Origin: Bog-756 sp963710495
GTDB taxonomy: Bacteria > Actinomycetota > Acidimicrobiia > Acidimicrobiales > RAAP-2
Direction of reading: 5' to 3'
DNA length: 64,000 nucleotides
Assembly (NCBI GenBank): GCA_963710495.1
Contig: CAVQAI010000016.1
Location: 62,001-126,000, forward strand
Each line of letters begins with the position of its first letter. The first letter of the stretch is position 1. The notes beneath the pieces were generated by a model. That model made no database searches and was not told where the DNA came from. It worked only from the letters and a program-made list of their open reading frames with translations. The translations under genes and the position numbers were made by a program. Below are positions 45,191 to 53,935 of this stretch, one piece after another.

Positions 45191-45879
45191 CGCTCCGCCT
45201 TCATTCGGGTGGGCTGCTTCCGCCTTCGAGTTGCAGAGGGAGTCTGCTGGAGGTGGTCCAACGTGGCGTGGGCTTGGTCGGCCAGCTCCGGGTCGAGGAG
45301 CGGCTGGGAGTAGAAGTCCACCTTGGCCCGGACCAGCCGCACGTGCCCCTCGGACTCCAAGATGTCGGCTCCGAGCGCTCGGGACAGCTGCTCCCGCAAG
45401 GTCAGCGCGCCGAGCTCCATGGCGATCAGCAAGGCGGCATAGGCGCGAGGATCATGCATCTGCCCCTGGTGGTGCTCGGCCAGCCAGTCCTCGGCGAGCT
45501 CGACCATCTCGTCGAACATCGAGTCGGCCGCCGGTGAACCGTCAGCCATCGAGCGTGCGAAGTACCTGAACAGGAGCAACACCGCCGGCTGGGCAGACGA
45601 CATGAAGCCGGGGCTGGCGATCCGGCCCTCGAGTACCGCCTGTTCCTTGATGCGCACCAGCTGGGTCAGGGCGTAGGCGTCGCATGCGGCGCGGAGATCG
45701 TCCTTCGAGCCGAAATGATGCCGGACCAGCCCGCCGGACACGCCTGCTGCCCTGGCGATTTCCCGGATGGTGGCTGCTTCGACGCCCTTGTCGCCAAAGA
45801 TGCGGATGGCGGCGTCCCTGAGGCGCGCCCGAGCGGTCAGATCCTCCGAGACCGGATCCCCCAACATTGCGGCCGACAT
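45187..45879 (-). CDS. TetR family regulator of the ABC exporter operon
   Basis: A 230-residue regulator with the HTH VEAATIREIARAAGVSGGLV near 35-54. ATG 45879 is preceded by GGAGGAGGTG. Heads the operon with the exporter ATPase and permease, and the palindrome at 45928-45943 is its probable operator. Confidence 0.9.
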   Translation of the reverse strand: MSAAMLGDPVSEDLTARARLRDAAIRIFGDKGVEAATIREIARAAGVSGGLVRHHFGSKDDLRAACDAYALTQLVRIKEQAVLEGRIASPGFMSSAQPAVLLLFRYFARSMADGSPAADSMFDEMVELAEDWLAEHHQGQMHDPRAYAALLIAMELGALTLREQLSRALGADILESEGHVRLVRAKVDFYSQPLLDPELADQAHATLDHLQQTPSATRRRKQPTRMKAER

Positions 45880-45927
45880 CGTCACCTCCTCCGCTGGACC
45901 CACCGACTATACATAGGTCACAGGTTC

Positions 45928-45943
45928 CTATACGTATGTATAG
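45928..45943 (-). promoter_or_regulatory. Palindromic operator upstream of TetR exporter operon
   Basis: CTATAC-GTAT-GTATAG with perfect 6-bp arms; a partial copy (CTATACATAGG) lies at 45907-45917. It is in the promoter position, about 50 bases before the start. Confidence 0.7.
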
Positions 45944-46255
45944 ACGGTGGTGGTCCGGGCCTCCTCGCTCACGGGTCGCCGTGGCTGGTGATCCCCGTCC
46001 CCGGCGGGTGGGTTCCGCGCCCGAACCCCGTCCAGCCCGGGCTCGGCCATCATCGGCACCGTTCCGCGTCGGGGCACCGAAGGCCAACGGGCCGCTGGGC
46101 CAACCGACGCGGGCTCGTCTCGACCACACCGCCCGAGCCACGAGACGGGCACCACCGCCGTCGTCGGGCTCGGTCGGATCCACGGATCCGGCGGGTACGG
46201 TGGGCTGGTTCTGCGGTAAGACGTCGACGCCGTCGCTCGTCGGAGGTTGATCATC
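45944..46255. other. Intergenic region without a gene
   Basis: About 310 bases between the TetR operator and the next plus-strand gene. It holds open frames on both strands with no family features; a GGAGG at 46242-46246 serves the next gene. Confidence 0.5.
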
Positions 46256-46612
46256 ATGGTCCTCGGTCTCTCCCCCATGTCGATTCAGAACGGTGGTGCC
46301 TCGAAGGGGCGGCACCGGCGACGGGTGGGCCTCGCAATCACAGTGATCGCCCTCGCCGTCGAGACGCTGGTCGTGATCAGTCGCGGCTACGGGCTGGGCG
46401 GCAAGGTCGTCGTGCGTTGCCGCCAGGGGCACCTGTTCACGACCATTTGGATTCCCGGAGCGTCACTGAAGGCCGTTCGACTCGGCTGGATGAGGTTTCA
46501 GCGTTGTCCCGTCGGGGGACATTGGGCCCTGGTCACGCCGGTAATGCGCACAGACTTGACCGACGACGAACGACACCTTGCTGACCAGCACCACGACGTG
46601 CGGATACCGTGA
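46256..46612 (+). CDS. Hypothetical membrane-anchored protein with paired Cys/His motifs
   Basis: A 118-residue protein: a hydrophobic segment (GLAITVIALAVETLVVIS) near 25-42, then VRCRQGHLFTTIWIPG and RFQRCPVGGHWALVTPV, a Cys-x3-His and Cys-x4-His pair that could bind zinc. GGAGG stands 9 bases before the ATG at 46256. No close function known. Placed between two regulators' gene clusters. Confidence 0.6.
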   Translation: MVLGLSPMSIQNGGASKGRHRRRVGLAITVIALAVETLVVISRGYGLGGKVVVRCRQGHLFTTIWIPGASLKAVRLGWMRFQRCPVGGHWALVTPVMRTDLTDDERHLADQHHDVRIP

Positions 46613-46673
46613 CGATTTCCCATTCGCACCAGGGGCGGTCGCCCCGACACGTCGGATCCGGGTGCGATCGGCC

Positions 46674-47276
46674 CTAACCGGCCTGGCCAGCCGCAGGTTC
46701 GCCCGGCTGGTACGTCGCCACGATCACGCCGGTCGTCGTCGTCTTGGCGTCGACGAGGCGAAGGGCGGCAAAGGCTCCTTCGTCGGTGAACAGACGCCGT
46801 CCTGACCCGATGACCAACGGGTAGATCGCGAGGAGGTACTCATCGATGAGGTTGCGCCGCATCAGCGACGTGACCAGCTCCCCGCTGCCCAGCACGCCCA
46901 GGTCCTCGTCGCGCTGCTTGAGTCCGCTCACCGCGTCCGCCACGTCGCCCTGGAGGAGCGTCGAATTGCGCCACGGCAGAGGCTCCTTCAGCGTGGTGGA
47001 CGCGATGTACTTCTGACGGTTGTCGAGGACTTCGGTGAAGGGGTTGTCCGTCCGGTTGGGCCACACGGCGGCGAAGTCGGCGTAGGTCCGCCGGCCGAAA
47101 AGCAACGCCCCGCCCTGGGTCATCCGCTCCCCCATGATCTTGCCCATCACCTCGTCGCCGTAGGGCGATGCCCAGCCACCGTGCTCGAAACCGCCTCGGC
47201 GGTCCTCGTCCGGGCGGCCCGGTGCCTGCATGACGCCGTCGAGCGTCACGTGCTCGACAACAACGACTCTCCCCAT
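46674..47276 (-). CDS. Dihydrofolate reductase family protein (RibD C-terminal type)
   Basis: A 200-residue protein of the RibD C-terminal/dihydrofolate reductase superfamily, opening RVVVVEHVTLDGVMQAPGR and with GGALLFGRRTYADFA and GSGELVTSLMRRNLIDEYLL motifs. Probably an NADPH reductase; many such proteins are uncharacterised and not true folate enzymes. ATG at 47276 is preceded by GGAGGAG. Confidence 0.85.
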   Translation of the reverse strand: MGRVVVVEHVTLDGVMQAPGRPDEDRRGGFEHGGWASPYGDEVMGKIMGERMTQGGALLFGRRTYADFAAVWPNRTDNPFTEVLDNRQKYIASTTLKEPLPWRNSTLLQGDVADAVSGLKQRDEDLGVLGSGELVTSLMRRNLIDEYLLAIYPLVIGSGRRLFTDEGAFAALRLVDAKTTTTGVIVATYQPGEPAAGQAG

Positions 47277-47476
47277 TGGGGCTCCTCCCTCCCGACCTCC
47301 GGCCACCGTCAGCGGCTCATGTTGCTCTTCGAAAGAGGCCGGCGGCATCACGGTGCCGTCATCTCCCATGATGCTCCGTGCCCTCCGCCCGCGGCCACCT
47401 CGACGACCTTTCACGACCACGGATGAGGCCTCCACCGGGTGGCCGGGTCGACCCCGCCTGACCTCCCGCCCCGGCT

Positions 47477-47504
47477 TTGACATATACTTATATCGGAATA
47501 TGAT
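47477..47504 (+). promoter_or_regulatory. Consensus-like promoter of a leaderless ArsR gene
   Basis: TTGACA (47477-47482), 16 bases, TATGAT (47499-47504), with the GTG start 6 bases further. An AT-rich spacer (TATACTTATATC) suggests an operator within it. Confidence 0.85.
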
Positions 47505-47510
47505 GGACCC

Positions 47511-47852
47511 GTGCCTCGCACCCCGACGACGACCGATGCGTTCAATGCCGTGGCCGAGGGCAGCCGCCGTGACCTCCTCGACGCATTGGGGACGGCGGAG
47601 GCCACCGTCAGCGAGCTGGTCGATCGACTCGGGATGAGCCAACCACAGGTGTCCAAGCACCTCGCCGTGCTGCGAACGGTTGGTCTGGTCTCCGTCCGAG
47701 CCGCCGGACGGCACCGCTGGTACCGGGTCAACGGACCGGCGCTCCAACCCGTCTTCGAGTGGGTGCGCACCTTCGAGTCGACCTGGAATGCCCGATTGGA
47801 CCGGCTCGACGACGTGCTCGTCGAGCTCCAAGCAAAGGAGAAGCAACGATGA
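47511..47852 (+). CDS. ArsR-family transcriptional regulator
   Basis: A 113-residue winged-helix regulator: DAFNAVAEGSRRDLLDALG, then the recognition helix region GMSQPQVSKHLAVLRTVGLV. No metal-binding CxC. GTG start at 47511 lies 6 bases past the -10 box, so translation starts at the mRNA end. It overlaps the SRPBCC gene by 4 bases and forms a two-gene operon. Confidence 0.9.
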   Translation: MPRTPTTTDAFNAVAEGSRRDLLDALGTAEATVSELVDRLGMSQPQVSKHLAVLRTVGLVSVRAAGRHRWYRVNGPALQPVFEWVRTFESTWNARLDRLDDVLVELQAKEKQR

Positions 47853-48343
47853 ACAGCAAGCTCGGCAACCGGCACGGCTCAGCCGTGGTCACACTGCCCT
47901 CAGACGTCGAGCTCCTGGTCACCCGGGAGTTCGATGCCCCGGCGGAGCTCGTGTTCGACGCCTGGACCACATCCGATGTCGTGAAGCGGTGGTGGGCCGG
48001 CGACCGCGGCGTGGTCACCGAGGCCGAGATCGACCTGCGCGTCGGCGGAAGCTGGCGATGGGTCATGGTCGCCAACGGCGGCTTCGAGGTGGCCTTCAGC
48101 GGCGAGTACCGGGAGATCGACCGGCCTCACCGCCTGGTCAGAACTGAGGTGTTCGAGCTCGTTCCCGACGCCGAGGGTCTCAGCACCACCACGTTCGAGG
48201 AATCCGAGGGAGTCACCACGATGCGGGTGCTGACCCGCTTCCCGAGCCAGGAGCACCGGGACGCGGCGATCGCCTCGGGGATGGAAGGTGGCCTCCAGGT
48301 GGCGTTGGACCACCTCGAGGAGTTACTCCGTCCGGCCGTCTGA
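47849..48343 (+). CDS. SRPBCC/AHSA1-domain protein
   Basis: A 164-residue AHSA1 domain protein with the entry motif LVTREFDAPAELVFDAWT, RWWAGDRG and GGSWRWVMV, and a C-terminal helix region GMEGGLQVALDHLEELL. Coupled to the ArsR gene by ATGA. Such ArsR-AHSA1 pairs are common in actinobacteria, ligands unknown. Confidence 0.9.
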   Translation: MNSKLGNRHGSAVVTLPSDVELLVTREFDAPAELVFDAWTTSDVVKRWWAGDRGVVTEAEIDLRVGGSWRWVMVANGGFEVAFSGEYREIDRPHRLVRTEVFELVPDAEGLSTTTFEESEGVTTMRVLTRFPSQEHRDAAIASGMEGGLQVALDHLEELLRPAV

Positions 48344-48402
48344 TCCGAGCCGCTCCTTCGGATCGATCAGGTGGAGGACGCGATCAGCCCGGTGCCGGCC
48401 GC

Positions 48403-48810
48403 CTAGCGCGCTTCGACGGGCGGGGGGAAGGCGCGAGTCGCGTTGGCTTCGGAGGGGTCGGTGAGACTCGAGACCTGGCCATCGGTGACGAGGCGGCTGA
48501 AGCTCGTTTGCCAATCCGGGAGATCATCGGTGTCCTGCTCCCAGTCGACAAAGGTCGCCTCGTCACACCAATCGTCGATGCGAGACATCGTGCTCAGATG
48601 GGGTTCGCGAGGAACGAAGGCCTCCATCGAGCCGCGTCCCTGCCAGGCCGTCCGGGTCCAATAGACATTGTTGGCGTCGGCGAGTACGTCTGCCCCAAGG
48701 TTTCCCTCGGTGCTCTTCGCCTGCTCGACGACGGCCACCGCGCTGGCGAAGAACTCCTCAAAGGCGGCCGGATCCCTCAGGCGAAGCCGGGTCACAACGA
48801 TGACAGGCAT
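48403..48810 (-). CDS. ABM-like dimeric alpha-beta barrel protein
   Basis: A 135-residue protein beginning MPVIVVTRLRLRDPAAFEEF, then VYWTRTAWQGRGSMEAFV, typical of antibiotic-biosynthesis-monooxygenase-like domains. Starts at ATG 48810, about 115 bases after the ECF sigma gene on the same strand. A large frame spans both but is not a single gene. Function unknown; likely in the sigma factor's operon. Confidence 0.75.
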   Translation of the reverse strand: MPVIVVTRLRLRDPAAFEEFFASAVAVVEQAKSTEGNLGADVLADANNVYWTRTAWQGRGSMEAFVPREPHLSTMSRIDDWCDEATFVDWEQDTDDLPDWQTSFSRLVTDGQVSSLTDPSEANATRAFPPPVEAR

Positions 48811-48926
48811 GGCGTCCTCCTCGGCGGGTGTCAATAGAGGATGCAAGAGCCTAGCGACCGCAGGCTCAGCCCGACCCGGGTGCCATCCGACAGGCCTCAG
48901 AGACCAAGGCGCACCGGCCGACGGCA

Positions 48927-49851
48927 TCAGAAGGCTAGGTCGAGGGCTCGGATGCGCTTCGGATCGACGATGATCTCGAGTTCCACGATCCTGCCGTCGC
49001 GGCAACTGAAGACGAACACGCCTCGCGGGTTCCCGTCCGATGCCCACAGTGCGCCAGGCGAACCATCGACCAACGCCGGCTGGGCCCCGGCCGCTCGGCC
49101 GAGGAAGGTCCGAGCGACCTGCTCGCCACCGCGGAGGACCTCGGTGAGGGGTGGCGCGCCAGAGGACTGCCGGGCGGCCGCCGAGCGGACGGCCACCGGG
49201 TCGGCCCGCAGCACCACCTCGCTGTCGAGAAGCGACAGCAAGGCCTCGAAGTCGCCCTCCCGCGAGGCGGCCAGGAAGGCATCGACCAGCTGGCGTTGAC
49301 GGACGAGATCCTCGGCGGACGTCGGCTGCGGCCCCCGCCGCGGGAGCCCCGCGAAGACGCCGGCGGGCGCGGCTGGCCAGCTGTCGGGTGGCGTCCGCCG
49401 AGCGGCCGACGATGGGCGCGATCTCAGCGAAGGGCACGCCGAACAGGTCGTGCAGCACGAACGCCAGCCGCTCGTCCGGATCGAGGGAGTCGAGCACCAG
49501 CATCAGCGCCGGTCCGATGGAGTCGGCCACAACCGCGACCCGTTCCGGGTCGCCCGCACCGGGCGGCGGCTCGTCGTCAGCCGCCACCGGCTCGGGCAGG
49601 GTGTCGCCAGCCGGCTCCTCGCGCCGAGATCGCCGGGACCGGAGCATGTCGAGGCAGACCCGGGAGAGCACCGTCGTCAACCAGCCCCCGAGGTTGTCGA
49701 TGCTCTCCGGTCCGGTTCGGCTCAATCGGATCCACGCCTCCTGCACGGCGTCGTCGGCCTCGGCGCTCGAACCGAGCATCCGGTAGGCGATGGCCCTCAG
49801 CCGTGGCCTGCTCTCCTCGAACTCATCGGCCACCCATTCGGTCACGGTCAC
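48927..49851 (-). CDS. SigJ/ECF41-like sigma factor, apparent frameshift
   Basis: The N-terminal part (from ATG 49851) holds region 2 (AYRMLGSSAEADDAVQEAW) and region 4 (GVPFAEIAPIVGRSADATRQ) with an LPEP linker; the C-terminal part, in another frame, is the SnoaL-like extension (DAFLAASREGDFEALLSLL, ending near DPKRIRAL). The break sits at a run of five C (49332-49336); removing one base restores a continuous protein, and the length is 3n+1. Promoter 49881-49907 fits ECF41 autoregulation. As read, it would make a sigma factor without the regulatory extension. Confidence 0.8.
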
Positions 49852-49880
49852 ATCCTCCTCTTCTCATCCGTCATATCAGT

Positions 49881-49907
49881 GACGGAGGAGGCCCGCAGTA
49901 TGTGACA
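49881..49907 (-). promoter_or_regulatory. ECF41-type promoter of the sigma gene
   Basis: On the minus strand TGTCACA (49901-49907), 16 bases, CGTC (49881-49884). This matches the known ECF41 target promoter (TGTCACA, 16-17, CGTC) and lies 30 bases before the sigma ATG. Confidence 0.8.
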
Positions 49908-49966
49908 GGTGGCGTTTCGGCTCTCCGTCGACCATCCCGACCGGACCCACGACTTCAGGAGTGACC

Positions 49967-50323
49967 ATGACCGGCTCTTCCACCCAGGGAATCAAGACCG
50001 TGCTGCATCCCGTTTCCGACCTGGCGGCGGCCAAGGACGTGTACACCGCCCTTCTCGGTGTACCGCCGCAGACCGACGAGTCCTACTACGTCGGCTTCGA
50101 GACCGCCGGCCAGCACATCGGGCTGGTACCGGGCGGAGGACCGCAGGCGATGGCCTCACCGGTGGCCTTCTGGCATGTGTCGGATCTCGAGGCGAAACTG
50201 GCCGAGGTGACTGCCGCCGGTGCCACCGTGAGGGAGCCCGCCCACGACGTCGGCGGCGGACGCCTGGTGGCCACCGTCACCGACCCGGATGGGAACGTCC
50301 TCGGGATCCTCCAGGACCGATGA
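49967..50323 (+). CDS. VOC (glyoxalase/bleomycin resistance) superfamily protein
   Basis: A 118-residue single-domain VOC protein: VLHPVSDLAAAKDVYTALLG, the first beta-alpha unit, then PVAFWHVSDLE and TVTDPDGNVLGILQD. ATG 49967 has AGGAG 5 bases upstream; a GTG at 49961 is in frame. Substrate unknown; may act on a small metabolite or drug. Confidence 0.88.
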   Translation: MTGSSTQGIKTVLHPVSDLAAAKDVYTALLGVPPQTDESYYVGFETAGQHIGLVPGGGPQAMASPVAFWHVSDLEAKLAEVTAAGATVREPAHDVGGGRLVATVTDPDGNVLGILQDR

Positions 50324-50341
50324 GGTCCGACCCTGGCTGGG

Positions 50342-52054
50342 TCAGTTCCCGACGGTGATGGGGATCGCAGCGCTTTGCCCACTGACGCCCGTGGAATCGT
50401 AGGCAACACTGTCGAGGGTATAGGCGCCGTCGGCGACGGTCTTGGTGTTCCAGGCGAAGAGCCAACCATCGATGGTCGGTGCAGCGGTACCGATGAGCGA
50501 ATTGTCGAATGCTCCCCCGCTGAGGCGGAATTCCACCTTGCTCACCCCGATGGTTGAGGAGGCACTGGCGTCCAGCCACTGACTACCCTGCAGCGTGGCC
50601 CCACTGGCAGGAAGCGCCACGCTCGTGGCGGGGGGCAGGGCGAAGGCGTACACCTGGTCGGTCGACGGCGCGAGCAGCAATCCGTCTCCTACCGACGGGG
50701 TCGGGAAGTGATTCGCTTCGCCGGCCAGGCTGAACTGTTCACGAGGTGCTCCTGTCGACGGGTCGAGCCCGTAGAGGGTCGATCCCCCAATCGTCCAGAT
50801 CATTCCGTTGGTGATGATCGGTGGGCCCTTCGACCCGGTCGAGGTCTGCCAGAGGCGGGTCAGCGACGGTGGTGAGGTTCCGACCTGGACCGCGACCACC
50901 CCACCACTGCAGGGTAGGTAGACGATGTTGTTGGCAAAGGCGTCACCGCCGTCGACCACGCCCCCGCAGACGGAAGGGAGCGTCGCGACCTGACCCCCGA
51001 TCCCGCCGAGCGACGACTGCTGCATCAGGTAGCCGGTGCCGGACTTCCCCACTTGGAAGACGAGGCCGTTCGGCAGCACGGCCGGTGAGGAGGAGCCCAG
51101 GTCCTTGTCGCTGGCATTGTCCGCGGTCCAGCTGGCAGGCGCGAAGTACTGGATCAGAGACAACGATGAAGACAGCTCCAGAACGCCGTCGCCGTCGTCG
51201 TACGGATCGCCTGTGTGGGTATTCGACCCGTTGCCGGTCGCCACCCAGACGTTGCCCGACCCATCGACGATGGGGGCGGCACCGCCCATCCAGATCGCAC
51301 CTTGACTCTCGCCGGGACCGCTGTCGACTTCGAACGTCTTGAGGGCACCGCCGCCTTCGGGTGCTGCCACCAGCCACCCGTGGTAGTCCGAGCAGTCACC
51401 GGAATTGCCCCCGTAGCCGATGATCACGTGGCCGCCGTCGAGGGTCAGGGCTACCCGTTGGAGCTGCGCCTTCGGGTCGGAACCAGCGGGGTCGACCACC
51501 TGGTTCAACAAGACGGCCCCGTTCGAGACGCTCAGACCGTAAAGATGGTGTTGGATGACGCCGCCAACCAGTTGGTCGGCCACCACGAAGATCTCGTTGC
51601 GAGACGAGTCGACGACCGGCGTTGACGTGATGCCGACGGTGGGACTGATGTCTCCGCAGGGGAGATCCCCGGCCGGAACCGCTGTTCCCACCGTGGTCGA
51701 CCAGAGGACCGAACCGTTGGCGGCCGACAAGGCCACGACCGCATCGGTTTCGGTGGCGACGAACACGTCACTTCCCAAGACCAGTGGCTCCCCAAAGATC
51801 TGTCCTCCCAGTGCCGGCGACACCCAACCTTGATGAGCGTTGGCGAAGGACGCGCCCGAAGGATCCGCGCCCGATCCACCCAGGGCGCCGTGGTAGAAGA
51901 GCCAGTTGCAGGAGGTGAGCCCGAGGGAGAAGACGATCAGCGCCGCTCCGAGAGCAAGCCCGGCAGGCCGACTGCGCTCTCCGGTGTACGACTTGGCGCC
52001 TCGGCAAGATGCAGTCTGCCGATGGCGCCGAGGCGAACTCGAGTGACCCCTCAC
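50342..52054 (-). CDS. PQQ-like beta-propeller lipoprotein with C-terminal Ig-like domain
   Basis: A 570-residue exported protein. After a basic stretch, a membrane segment ends in the lipobox LTSCN near residue 50; PQQ-like repeats follow (VALSAANGSVLWSTT, GLSVSNGAVLL) and the last 85 residues form an Ig-like module (SKVEFRLSGGAFDNS...). Start chosen as GTG 52054, 7 bases after TACCAT (-10), so probably leaderless; an ATG at 52063 is nine bases upstream. Function unknown, likely surface-exposed. Confidence 0.75.
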   Translation of the reverse strand: MRGHSSSPRRHRQTASCRGAKSYTGERSRPAGLALGAALIVFSLGLTSCNWLFYHGALGGSGADPSGASFANAHQGWVSPALGGQIFGEPLVLGSDVFVATETDAVVALSAANGSVLWSTTVGTAVPAGDLPCGDISPTVGITSTPVVDSSRNEIFVVADQLVGGVIQHHLYGLSVSNGAVLLNQVVDPAGSDPKAQLQRVALTLDGGHVIIGYGGNSGDCSDYHGWLVAAPEGGGALKTFEVDSGPGESQGAIWMGGAAPIVDGSGNVWVATGNGSNTHTGDPYDDGDGVLELSSSLSLIQYFAPASWTADNASDKDLGSSSPAVLPNGLVFQVGKSGTGYLMQQSSLGGIGGQVATLPSVCGGVVDGGDAFANNIVYLPCSGGVVAVQVGTSPPSLTRLWQTSTGSKGPPIITNGMIWTIGGSTLYGLDPSTGAPREQFSLAGEANHFPTPSVGDGLLLAPSTDQVYAFALPPATSVALPASGATLQGSQWLDASASSTIGVSKVEFRLSGGAFDNSLIGTAAPTIDGWLFAWNTKTVADGAYTLDSVAYDSTGVSGQSAAIPITVGN

Positions 52055-52061
52055 CGCCCTC

Positions 52062-52089
52062 ATGGTAAACGACGCCCCCGTTCGTCAAG
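52062..52089 (-). promoter_or_regulatory. Promoter of the propeller lipoprotein gene
   Basis: On the minus strand TTGACG (52084-52089), 16 bases, TACCAT (52062-52067), 7 bases before GTG 52054. Confidence 0.55.
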
Positions 52090-52238
52090 TTGGGCGAATG
52101 TGACCGCGTTTAGCCCCTGATCGAAGCCCGGCGATCCCGGGTGTCGGCTTCTGAGATGACGCAGGCCCGAGCGTGCTCGGAGTGGTGGGCGTGTGTTTCA
52201 AACGATGGCGAAACCGAGCGACTTGGTGGCAGGGAACA

Positions 52239-52931
52239 TCATGTGAATCCGAGCTCGCGCAACTCGTCGGTGATGATTCCGAGGTTCCGATGGTGCGTGG
52301 CATCGCAACGCCATGCACCCCCGTCAGGGAGTAGGACGAGCCGGGTAATGGTCGGGCCGGCCTCCTTTGTGGTCGCCGTAGAGGACGTCGACGGTGATGC
52401 GTCCCGCGGTGTCGATCGCCTCGGCGGTGGCGGCGTGCAGGGGTGCCGCCGGGTCACCCAGGGCGGCCTGCCAGAAACCGACCCGACCGGTGCTGATGAA
52501 GATGTCTCGCTGCTGCCGGACGAACGACGACACGCTCGGCGCCCCGTGTCGCCCCGACGGTGCCGAGCGGCCCCCTGCGGGTCCTCAGCCACCGTCCGGG
52601 CCGGATCGGCTTGGAGATGGTAGGCGCGGAGCACCGCCATGCCCGATCCGAGATTGCACAGCGGGACGGCCAGCTAGATGGTCCCACCAGACCGCTCGGC
52701 GAGCGGCCGTCCGGCCGAGAGGGCGAAGACCCGTCCATCGGCGAACTGCACCTGGGCGGCGGGGTCGTCCGGCCCGGACGGGCCGAGAATTGGGCGTTGC
52801 GATGCGAGCAGGGCACGCTCGGCGATGCGCGCCGTTCTCGACGACGAGCGCACCGACGCGAAGGTGGCGCCGGCGAGCACCAGCGTGCCGAATGCGGTGC
52901 CGCCTTCGGCCCACGTCGCCCAAGCTGTCAC
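52239..52931 (-). pseudogene. Broken gene for a hypothetical membrane-anchored protein
   Basis: Starting at ATG 52931 the frame encodes an N-terminal membrane segment (GTAFGTLVLAGATFASV) and about 85 residues, then an in-frame TAG at 52674-52676. The same frame continues, changes frame near 52565-52590 to a coherent stretch (SSFVRQQRDIFISTGRVGFW), and returns near 52360-52370 to a conserved-looking end (GPTITRLVLLPDGG, GIITDELRELG). Three lesions in 690 bases suggest decay unless the region is poorly sequenced. No enzyme motif recognised. Confidence 0.6.
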
Positions 52932-53066
52932 GCCACGACCTGCATCGTCGTGAGCCTCCTCACCTGCTCAGCGACACCCGTTCGTGGTCGCTGCTCGATC
53001 GGCGAATACTGAGCGTACGGGTGGTGCGCCGTTCTGCCGTCGTTCGGACGGGACCAATCTCCCAAT

Positions 53067-53127
53067 ACTTAACCGCTTACTTGACTATTCGCCCCAGAGC
53101 GGCTTACAGTAAACCTTGTGGTTAAGT
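53067..53127 (+). promoter_or_regulatory. Promoter and flanking operator of the second ArsR-SRPBCC pair
   Basis: Promoter TTGACT (53081-53086), 18 bases, TACAGT (53105-53110), then 7 bases to GTG 53118. Inverted repeat ACTTAACC (53067-53074) and GGTTAAGT (53120-53127) flanks it, the second arm overlapping the start codon. Confidence 0.7.
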
Positions 53128-53474
53128 TTTCAGGCGAGCTGGATCGGGTCCTGCAAGCGCTCTCCGACCCCACTCGGCGATCCGTGGTCGAGCGGCTGAT
53201 CGCCGGTCCGGCTTCCGTCACGCAGCTGGCCGAGCCCTTCTCGATGTCCCTGCCGGCCGTGCTCCAGCACATCGGCGTCCTCGAGGAGGCCGGCATCGTG
53301 CACACCGAGAAGGCCGGGCGGGTCCGTACCTGCCAGATCGACCCGGCGCCCCTCCGAGCAGCCGAGGCCTGGTTCGCCGCCCAGCGGACGGCTTGGGAGT
53401 ACCGCCTCGACCGGCTCGGACACGAACTCGATCGCCTCGACCCCGAGGTGTCGAAGAGCAGAAAGGAACAGTGA
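53118..53474 (+). CDS. ArsR-family transcriptional regulator
   Basis: A 118-residue winged-helix regulator with LDRVLQALSDPTRRSVVERL and the recognition region FSMSLPAVLQHIGVLEEAG. No CxC metal site. GTG start lies 7 bases from the -10 box, so leaderless. It shares a base with the SRPBCC gene start. Likely autoregulated. Confidence 0.9.
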   Translation: MVKFSGELDRVLQALSDPTRRSVVERLIAGPASVTQLAEPFSMSLPAVLQHIGVLEEAGIVHTEKAGRVRTCQIDPAPLRAAEAWFAAQRTAWEYRLDRLGHELDRLDPEVSKSRKEQ

Positions 53475-53935
53475 TGACACAAAGCAACGCAGTACACGCC
53501 ACCTTCACCCTGGAACGCCACTACGCCTCGTCACCGGCTCGCGTGTTCTCCGCCTGGGCCGACCCCGAGGCCAAGGCGCGCTGGTTCGCCAATCGCGCTC
53601 CGGGCTACCAGCTCGATTTCAGCGTCGGGGGTACCGAGCGGAACACGGTCACTCACGACGGCAAGCAGATCATCTGGGAAGCCCTCTATCGAGAGATCGT
53701 CGACGACGAGCGGATCGTCTACACCGCTGTCCTCTACGAGGACGACACCGTCGCCACCGTGTCCCAGGCCACGGTCGAGCTCGTCGAGGAAGACGGTGGA
53801 ACGAAGCTGGTGCTGACCGAGCAAGGCGCCTTCCTCGACGGTCGTGAGCAGCCGTCGTGGCGCGAGCAAGGGACGGCCGACTGGCTCGACGCCCTCGGAC
53901 GCCAGCTCGGCGATCCGGGAAGCAAGGAGACATGA
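53474..53935 (+). CDS. SRPBCC/AHSA1-domain protein
   Basis: A 153-residue AHSA1 domain: FTLERHYASSPARVFSAWADPEAKARWF, the family entry, and a C-terminal helix region TADWLDALGRQL. ATG 53474 overlaps the ArsR stop and has GAAAGGAA upstream. Second ArsR-SRPBCC pair of the 47-59 kb area. Confidence 0.9.
   Translation: MTQSNAVHATFTLERHYASSPARVFSAWADPEAKARWFANRAPGYQLDFSVGGTERNTVTHDGKQIIWEALYREIVDDERIVYTAVLYEDDTVATVSQATVELVEEDGGTKLVLTEQGAFLDGREQPSWREQGTADWLDALGRQLGDPGSKET

Noticed and set aside
48403..49851. Single 482-residue sigma/ABM fusion
   Set aside because: The middle is out-of-frame Arg/Gly-rich sequence; the sigma extension is in another frame and the ABM-like gene has its own start at 48810.
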